Shown: in pieces, positions 37,601 to 47,983 of the stretch
Layout of the letters: every line of letters starts with the position of its first letter
How positions within the stretch are numbered: the first letter of the stretch is position 1
Assembly: GCA_035235625.1 (NCBI GenBank)
Contig: CP141149.1
Coordinates: 33,969,753 to 34,033,752 of the forward strand
Reading direction: 5' to 3'
Length of the DNA: 64,000 bases
DNA from: Saururus chinensis
Lineage: Eukaryota > Streptophyta > Magnoliopsida > Piperales > Saururaceae
Program-made: the position numbers and the translations under genes
The notes under the pieces: model-generated
Told to the model about the DNA's origin: nothing
The model's database searches: none
Seen by the model: the letters and a program-made list of their open reading frames with translations, nothing else

Positions 37601-40600
37601 AGCTAGTATTTCCTTGCTTTGTTTCTTAGTTATTGCTTGGATTAAGATAGATGGTGCAGATTAGATTGTATGGTCAATGGCAACACCGAAAGGCTTATTT
37701 TGAATATAAGTGCATTGTTCCTCTCATTTAGTAAAGAAGTTATCAACCTAATCCTCACCCCCATCCTCCCTCGCTCCACCAATTTCCTCTTTCCTCCTCT
37801 TCCTTCCTATTACCCCCTTCTACCTTCTCTAATCCCTCACCTATCTTTTCCCAATCTCTCAACATTCCTCCTCCAAATTTACCTGAACCTCACCTACTTC
37901 CCTGTGCCAACATTGTGAACTTGCTGGTTCACATCACAAATAAATCAGGAGCTAAAAATGGCACCTATTGTCTTTGGAGAAGCTAGAGTTAAAACAAAGG
38001 ATATATGCAAATCAAACATTAAAAATAAGTAATTAGCACTTCCATAATGCAGGAATCAGAAATAAACCTGCGAGTGGAAAGAATTCTTATAAGAAGCAAT
38101 AACTTTTTTGAGAAAAATGGTTCTTCTAAGGCCTCGGGATGAAAAGAAATAGATCCAGTGCCATCTGGGAAAAGGAAGAGCATATAATGTTAGCAATGTC
38201 TTAATTCTCCACAAAAAATGATAATAATATCTTTTGTGATTTCCAGATCCATTAAAGCTTGCATACATGGTCATGACCAAGGTACACACATAACTTTGCG
38301 CTTGCCAAATAATAACAGCCAATTCTTAAAAAATATCATAACCACATTTCTAAAGCTGTAGGACTTTGTTTTAGACTTCGAGTAAGAACACCAAAAACCA
38401 TTACTTTTATATTATGGCTTGTTAGAGTTTATTGAAATGTCATTGGTTTGGGATTGGCATGGAAAAGTGATGTCCATCATGCATCCTCTTTTGAAATTAT
38501 AGCTAACTACCTGAAGTAAACCTCTTTAATCCAGGCTATGGACCAGAAGTAAGCAAGGTGCGCAAACCTTGGATCTCTGTCTAGTCTCAATTGGCCCAAC
38601 AGACAAGATCTCAGAGAGTCTGGGTAAAAGTTTTTGGTGATCAGAGAAAAAAGTTTCGCATGCATGTATATTTAAAGGATGCTGATAACCCTACACTACT
38701 TTATGTCCAACAAAAACTTACACCAGGTTTTGATTGGACAGCAAAAAGTGGATCTCAGTCTCTCATATGACAATAGGAGCACCCACTTTTCTCTGTCCAA
38801 TCAGAACCTAATGTACTCTTTTGTTGGTCAAAAAGTGACGTAGGAAAATCATTATCCATATTTCAACATCTAGGAGCACTAATATTAATGTAAAATATTC
38901 ATAAAATCATGAGATTACACACATATTAACAAAAATTACTCTGAATGGGGCACCTTTTTCACATCATGTCAAGAGAGGATTGTGTTGTGAACTTAGATAT
39001 TATTCACAACAATTACTAGTAACTATATTTTGTTATCACCTAGCTTCTTTAAGGAATAATGTCGTGTATTATGACTTGTTGATTATGCCATATGATGTGG
39101 TCATTGAGATTCCTCAGAATTGAGTTATTGACAACAAATTCAAGCTCACGCAGTTGCCAGCATACAACTACTGCTTATGCATGCATGCAGGTGCTGCAAC
39201 ATGTACCTTTTTTTCAAAATTTTGCTAGATGCCATCATGCAATAGCTGCTTTGCAGTACAACAGCTACAGCATGCTGCCTTTTTTTTACTGTTAGATGCT
39301 AGAGCATGCTGCACGCAGAAATGTTTATCAAAGCCCATCTTGCCCCATTCCATGAAGATCTCGGCAAGGTGCACAATATCTTACTGAGATGGTGTAAAAA
39401 TCATCTCTACACTATCTCGATTTCACTTTTCCAACAAGATGCGAGATGTAAGATATGAGAATTTCCTAATTCTCAAATAGATGACATGTTAAAATTTAGG
39501 GAGTTTGACCCTTTAAACTTATTAGTTGAATAACTCCCTAAGAAGGTTCAATTTAGGGTAAGACTAGTATAGTTAAAAATTAGACAAAAAGAGCTTTAAA
39601 ACGACACTAAGAATACACAAATCAGAATTCAGGTGAGTGAGATATGACCCGTTGAATTTAAAATAGATATGCTAGACCTGATTACCCAAATTAGACCTAA
39701 CATTAAGCTTTTACTTAGCCTTTTGGGCCCATTTAAGTTAAGTTACAGAAATAGTAATTTAAGAGCAAATTTGGGTTGTCAAAGGATAATCCCAAGTCCT
39801 AGGGGGATTAAGAACCTTAATCCCTATTACCTATAAATATTTTTTAAGAATCTTAAATAAGAGTTTTAGAACTTTTTCAAATTAGCTGAAATTTTGGAGC
39901 CCTAGCCTTTTTCAAGGTGAGTTAATTTGATTATTTGCTCCTTAATCTTTTAAGCTTTATTGAGGTATTGAAGGTCCTTCATGATTAATCATAATTCTCA
40001 TGTCTTCTTTTATCAAAACCCTCAAATTTATCTTCTTTCATACTTGTAGAACCCTAGAACGTTTGTTTTGAAGTAAAACCTTATGATTCATGTCTAGAAA
40101 TCATTAGACTTGATGAAGTACTTAAATTTGCATAGTTATAAGCCTCAAGTTGGTAGAGATCATGTTTTATAATTCGATCTAATGAAAAATCTTAATTTTT
40201 GAAATAGGGATCTTTTAATTTAGGAAGATTTGAGGAGTTTCTTTGCCCTACAGGTAAGGGTTTTGGTTTGATGAGGTTTTACTTATATTAACACTATGTT
40301 TGTAGGTAAAATCATGTTATTAAATAATGGATGTCATGAATTATTTTTATTTTATATTTTGGATTCACGATTATGTTTCAGATACTTTTACATTGAGTTT
40401 TGCTATAAAAATTTTTCTGGAAGTAGATTAGCTTGTCTAGATCGTATTTCTAATTTTTTTGACTCTTTCAAAATAATATATATTTATTATATTTTTGGGA
40501 ATACGTGTTGTACAATAAAACAATTATCTATTTTTGTGTTTAGGGATGAAAACATATGAATTTTGGTTTATTCATTTTATGATAGATTGATATACGTGTT

Positions 40601-43600
40601 ATGAGAATTGTATAAAAATTTCAAGTTGCTTGGAGTAGATAAGTTAGTGGCATAGTCATAAATTTGTAAGTCGAGAGTTGTGGCAAAACTGCATAGTCGC
40701 ATTAATTAAATAACAAAAATTATTTTTTAGACTTAATTTTCATATAATATTTATTTATATTATAATTAAGATTATGATGTACGTTTTTGCAAATTTTCAC
40801 ATTGATTGAAGTTTATTTGCTATTTTTTCTAAAACATACAAGTTACATGTTGTGATTATGCTAAAATATCTACTAAAGCTAAAATGAGAATAAATAAGAT
40901 ATTGTATTGTTGATAGTACTACTTTGATACTTTCAATATATTTAACTTTATTAAGAATATGCATGTATATATCTAAAGTTAATTTAACAAATCAATGTTT
41001 CATACATGTCTTAGTAGACATAAACTTATCTACTGAATTATGCCTTACATAAGATAATATGATTACTTAACGTTGCACATGTATACTCATATTTTATAAA
41101 TCATAATCGAGTAACAGTTTTTCCCAACAATTTGGGGTTAGCAACATGGATCTTACACCTCCATTCTAACTTGTTTTGTATCAACTCTTTTATAAAAGAT
41201 AGCATAGTCATATCATTTCTTATTAATTCCATCATAGTTCTCTTACACCTGCCTCTCCTTCTTTTGACATCATTTATGTAAAACCCTTCCAACCTTACCA
41301 GGGCATCCATTGGTTTTCTTTGTACATGCTTATACCAACGCAACCTACACTCTCTGAGCTTCCCCTAAAGGTATTACCCCCAAGTTCTCACATATATACT
41401 CATTTCTAATCCTATCTTTCCTAATTATTCTACACATCCACCTTAGTATCCTCATTTTAACTACATTTAGTTTATCTATGACTTTTTTTTTGTGCCCAAC
41501 ATTCTACTCCATAAAGTATTGCGGGCCTAATAGTAGTCCAAGAGAACTTACCTTCAAGCCTATTTGGGACTTGTCTATCACACAATTTCATATGCCGCTC
41601 TATTTTACCCACCCTGCATTAATTCTATATACCACATTACTAGTGATATCTCCCTCTGCGTAGATAATGGAACCCAAATATCAGAATTGCTCACATCTTG
41701 GCACTTCTTGCCCATCTATTTTAACTAAAGTTCTATCTATAGTTCTACTATCCTTATAAATTCTATATACTCCATCTTCATCATGCTTATATTAAACCTT
41801 TTTATTCTAGAATTTCCTTTCATATACTTATATTTTATGCATTATAAAAGTAATTTGTAAACTATGAATTAATTGTGGTTGGACGAAGTTTCTATGGTTG
41901 TCGGATTAGTCATATCGGAGGTTTATCGAAACGGTCTTATGTCCAAAAATGTAAGGTTTTACGTCCAATAGATGGGGTTTACATAAAAAGGACGCGTTAT
42001 TCCTCCCTAGAGCTGAGATGATTGAGATGTTTATATTATTGAGATTTCTAGAGTTAGAATCCAGGTTAGTCATGTCTGTGTGAACCGGCTTAACCAAGTA
42101 TTATTTATGCACCGGCTTGACCAAGTATTATTTATGCACCTCTAGTTTGGAATGACAAGTTCATACATTAGGTATCAAGTAAAAATATTTTTCGTTACTT
42201 TGATTTATATCATATTGAGACTTATTTTAGATGTGATTATGAGATTAAATTACACCAATATAGTTTGTATGGTTTTTGATGTACTTTTTATATATATGTA
42301 CATTAAGGTAGCTTAAGGAATTTGCTTGATTGTGACGCATGTATTTGGGTGTTAATGCAAGTGTTTACAAAACCTTACCGAGTTTATACTCACCCTTGTT
42401 TTGTTTTGGAAATCCTTTGTGATCCATTGTATGATTATGTCACGTAGGTGCTCAGGATGAATTATATTACTAGCTGGACGAGAACTAAAGATATGCTAAG
42501 CCGGGGATAGATTTCTCCTAAGGGCTAGTTAGGTGAGAATAAATCAAAGAACATTAAGGAAACTTAAGATAATATTGATAGCATTTCATTTTCATTTATG
42601 ATAGATTTTCTTCCATAGTTTGCATATGTTTATGTTATTGCCTCAAGATTTTGTATATTGAATGCTTAATCCTAGTTATCATAAAAAATAGTTAAAATTT
42701 CTTTTTATGTTTATTCTCCATATTGTTTTTGAACAAAACAATGGCTCAGTTGTGCATTCTAATCTAATCCACGGTTGGGTTAGGAGTTGTCGCGTCCTCT
42801 TTCCGGTTTTGGGTCGGGGGAGTGACATGAGATCTCAGCAAGATCTTGTCGAGATCTCATAAAATAGCAAACCATGACACAAATGCAACAATAGCAATGT
42901 TTTAAAACCTAGACTAGCCCAACCTATCGAACCAGGTTCAAGCATATCCAGGATTAAAAGCAAGCCGGTTCGTCCAGGTTACCATGATAGTTTGACCCTG
43001 CTGGATCACACTGACCCGGCCAGATCACTCTAACCCAGCCGGTTGATCTGGTAATCCAGCAGTCCAGACCAGTATAGTTTGAATTTTGAATGGTGATGAG
43101 TACATAAAAAAATTTGGTAGCTAGAGGGATTCGAAGAACACTCCTTTCATATACTTTGCATGGACCTTCACCAAGTGGGCTACACGATGAGTCGGTGATA
43201 TTATGTTTAGCCAGATATTTATATATTATTAGATATGCTTTTGTCTCGAACAAATGATGCAACTTTACCAACAAGGCTACCATCATTTTGTGATACATTT
43301 AATATCCAAGCATCACTAAATTAGAGTTTATGTGGGATGTAACTTATTTTAATCAATGACATCATAAACAAGTCATCCCACAGTTGGACCCAGGTGACCC
43401 AGCCCGGCAACCAATCCAAGTCAGTGGCTGAGCTGAACAATAGACTACTCGCTTTGCAAGACCAGCTTTTTGTATTATACATGTATGTTCTGAGCATAAA
43501 GTAATACCAGTGTCATTCTTTTAGATTGAGAAAATAAACAAAATAAAATGGTGTTTTCCACCCCCAAAGTACTCGCCATTAAGTTAGCACCAATATAATG

Positions 43601-46600
43601 TGATCACTAGGAGAAACTCAGAAAGCAACTAGAAGTAAATAATAATACCCTTGTGTAAGCTTACTATCGCTATCTATTTAGCATATAAATTCATTGACAA
43701 ATTGACTGATATATCTTTCCCTGTTCCCAATGAAACACTCTCACATTGGACACCCACAAGCTGTTCAACAAAATTCCATACTCTAACTTTGCCAATATTT
43801 CCATTCTACCCAACCTACTTTATCCCACAAGTACAGCCCACTCAACCCTTGGTGTTAAGCTTCATAAATGGCCTCAAGGACTATCAATAAACTGAGAAGG
43901 TACATCAGTTCATGAAAAAGAAGCTCCATCTTGAAGCTTTTTCTTCCAACATTGCATAGAATGCACAGAATCTGCCAGAAGGGAGGACAAGAAAAAAGTC
44001 AAGGAAGCCTTCCACATTCACAAAGACCACAGCACGAGGTGGTAGTATATACACCTGAGTAGTGCCAAGGGAGGTTGGCCAACCAGCTAACAGAACAAGG
44101 AAGCCCAATATAATGTGATCCCAAAGTACTCTTGGAGTTTTGTGCCCCCAAAGTACCCCTCATTAGTTAGGTGGTGCCTCCAAAGTGCTCCACATGGAGT
44201 CAAAATAAAAGAACTCTTTAACATATCCGAGGAGGTGATTTGAATGCACATAGCACATATAAATGAACTGGATGGCTGAGGTGGGAGATGGCCAAGAGAA
44301 GGAAAAAGAGGTTGAGAGTGCTGGCAAGACATGCAGGTTGCACAATGCAGCAGCACTCGTCCAGGTGGAATAAGCCACCCATAGAGTCGGATAGGCAATG
44401 ATGGTGAGCGCACAGAGGACCTGTCATTGCCATGAAGTGTATGAGAAAAGAGGAGACAACCAAGACGAGGAAAATGATGTCAAGAGTGCAGACAACTATG
44501 CGGGGAAGCATGCAGGTTACGAAATAATTTAAGTACAGTAAACTAAAATAATCTTAGCTCAAGCTCTGAACTAGCCTGAAATTCAGCATCGACCCAACCC
44601 AACCCAGCCCAGCCAAAAACTCACAAGCGGGCTCACATTGTTAGTCTCACTCTTTCCATGGTTGTTGAACTTTACTTAATTTTATTCCAAATTCTTCTCA
44701 TTAACAACTTCATGGAGAATCAAACTCATTCTTAATCATTTGTTTTCAAATCCCAATCCACTATGTTCCACATCTTATTTGCCTTGGTAATGGATGTCCT
44801 AACAGTGTATGCTCAAAATTATGCAACATGGTGCATGCTTTTTGCTGACAATGTCATTTTAGTGGCCAGCTCAACCTTTGATACTACTGCTTTGTTAGCC
44901 AATTCTATAGATAGAAGATCAAGTGTGCTAAAATAAATAGTTCTCCCTTCCCTAACAGCTTAAGCTCTTTGGTAAAGTGGTTAAATAACATGGTATCAAT
45001 GCAAATGTTTTGTGCTTGATCCCCACAAGACATTTTCCCCCTGTTATGTGTGTGCCCTTGTGTCTGTTTGTTCATGTGAAATGCTTAATATTGTAGTTCT
45101 TGAACATGAGGGAGAGTGATAGTGTGCTTATAGAAATATTTATCCTTTCCCTAATAACTTAGATTTTTAAGTATATTACTTCAACTAACAAAAATTCTAG
45201 GAGATAGTGAAAGTTTGTCTCATAAATTCTCAATAAAGTCAAATCAAGTTGACCTCAAGAACTTGTAAGATGTGAAAAGCATGATAAGAACTCAAGCACA
45301 TAACATTCAGGAAGCAAAGATGGGAACAAATAGAGAAAGTAAAGCATTTGCAAATTAAGAACAAATTGATAAAATAGCTTAAACAATATACCATTTGTGA
45401 AAAGAGAATTAAAAGCGGATGCAGCTTGAGTAAGGTACAGATCTCTTATCGAACTACCATTTGAGTTGCCTTTTCCTTCCGTTTCTTTCTGCTGAAATTT
45501 GCTGTCATCTAAAAGGATTTGAGCAGCCTGCATGGTAGGTATATGACTAACTTATCCAAAACAGATTATGAGACAACTTTTCAAAGGAAAAAGAGAGGTC
45601 AAGGACCGCTCCTGACTCAGACCACTAGCTTTATATAAGAGAGTGGCAATTGATCTCTAGCATGCTTTGAACACTAAAGTTTTACTTTTTTATGCACAAT
45701 TCTGACAGAAAATCATAGAAGAGCGAAAAAATCATGATCCACGTTCTAAAATGAAAACAAGAGGCTTGTAAATTGTAACACCCTAATAATCCAAAAGTAA
45801 ATAAAAATGCAAGTTTTCTATGGGGATTCAGTAGAAGCCCACTTGTGCGCCACCCCAAAGACCAAGGTTTTCTGAACAAAATTGCACATTCTCATGTAAC
45901 CTCCATAACAGCTTCATCTTCTTTTGAAGCTCCTCAGGATCATCAGTCTTGTGTTTGGCCATCAACATACACTGATAATCACAGTAAAATTATGAGCAAA
46001 ATCTGCGGAAGGAATAAAGTGATTATAAAAAATGGAAACTGCATAGTAGCAATACCTGGTCTTTTACTTCCTCAAGTTTTTTAAGAATAACTAGATTAGA
46101 AAGGGAACCACTCTTAAGAACTGGACCATAAGTATAAATTCTCATATTTGGAGAAGCCATCAGACTTTCTAGTTCTTCCCTGTCACTGACCGTGCAAACC
46201 TATAAAATTGGCAAAAGAAAAACGACATAATTAGAAGAACTGAAAAAAGAAAGTAAGAACACAAGAAGAAAAAACATTTTTATAAAAAAGGCAAAAAAAA
46301 AGTGGTACTGAAGGTTGCTTATGCTAGGATTATCCTTCTTTCTAGGGCAGGTTGCTCTCTCTTGCTTGACACAGGATTCAAAACACTTACAACAGAAGAG
46401 AGTAAGAATGTTTGCAGCACTCACTAACTAGACTACTAAACTAGAGAATAAAACTGATAGGACAGTTTTTCCCAATCCTTAGTTCGACAGGAACTATTCT
46501 ACAGAGAAATAGGTTTCCTGGCCTCTTATAACAAAAAATTGTGCATGTTTGACCTTGGCATCAAGCAAATCCTCTAAACTGTTAATGCATTTGGAGTAAT

Positions 46601-47941
46601 GAACTTGCTTGGATCGACCTGAAACAAATTATAAATATAAAATTAAGTCAGATCATCAAATTTTCTTTTTCCTGTACGAAATTATCCCCATGATAAACAA
46701 GCATATAGTAACTTTTATATTTACTTGTTTCAGTGCTGGTGCATATTTTATACAAGAAAATAAATGGACAAGTAGGGGAGAGGAAGGAAATCCACTGTGA
46801 GAATGTGCAGTCACTTTGTCTTTTTCTTCTAAACTATATCAGACTTCTAGATCTTGTTGAATTACATGACATATAAATTGGAACTTATATGTGAAGAAAT
46901 TGCATTACCTTTTCCAATGATAGGAGATGCAGTCATGCCAAATATTCGAGGAAGCTTGCCAGAGCTAGTTTTGTAGAAGTCCTGCACAAATGCTTATCTG
47001 ATTAACTTACATATCCTGCAAAGCAGTTTTATTGGATCCAAATTTTCAAAGTAAAGCATTAGCATGTAAACCTTCATAATGATTCCATAAGGATGCCTAT
47101 TTTGTGTCTGTGCATGATGACACTCATCAAGGATCAAAAGAGCAACCTCCTCCATCCTGATGAAACAATGCTCTAAATTACGAAGAAATATCTGAGGGGT
47201 CATAACAAGAACCTGCACAGGTTGACAAGTATTAAGTTTTGAATTTGTTTTCTTAATTAGTCGCTGAGAGAGACATGTAACGAGGAACAAACTAATATAG
47301 CACCTATATCAAAATTGTAGATTGTCAACTGGAATAGCTAGTTGCAAGGGTTTTAAATTTTGGCCAACTCTCCACCAAAGCCAGGCAATTATAGCGTTTA
47401 ACAACTACTTTACCTAAAAGCTCAAGTTATTAGGGAAATAGACTAACTATTTATATTAGCCACAATAACACTCTTGCAGTGTTGCGCATATGCCAGTACC
47501 ACTAACGATGGTGCTTGAACACACACAGAAAGAGACACACATGCAGCAGGGGGCACTACTTCACCCAGAACGTGAACTCAAACCTGGGCTCTAATACCAT
47601 TTAGCATCAGAGTCATCATTCACAATATCTTTTATCGAGGATAATATCAGTAACCTAAAGATAGGATATATCGGAGATATATCAGAGATATTAGGGGAAA
47701 AAATATCAGCAAATGTATTCACAAGCATCCTGTTGATCTAAGCATATACTAACATCTAAAACCCCTAATACTAATCTCAAACAATCATAACACCATGTGA
47801 ATACACTATACTAACATAAATTATATTTATCATGTGGAAAACATGACCAATAATGATAAAAAGCAAGCTTGAAGGTTATATCAATGATTAAATTAAGTTG
47901 AGAACATGCTGGTGTGTATCTAAACAAAGCTTAAAGTCAAA

Positions 47942-47983
<42 letters not shown>

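Noticed and set aside
41101-41343. 80-codon minus-strand frame as a small host gene
   Set aside because: It is the C-terminal piece of a LINE ORF2 nested in an LTR.
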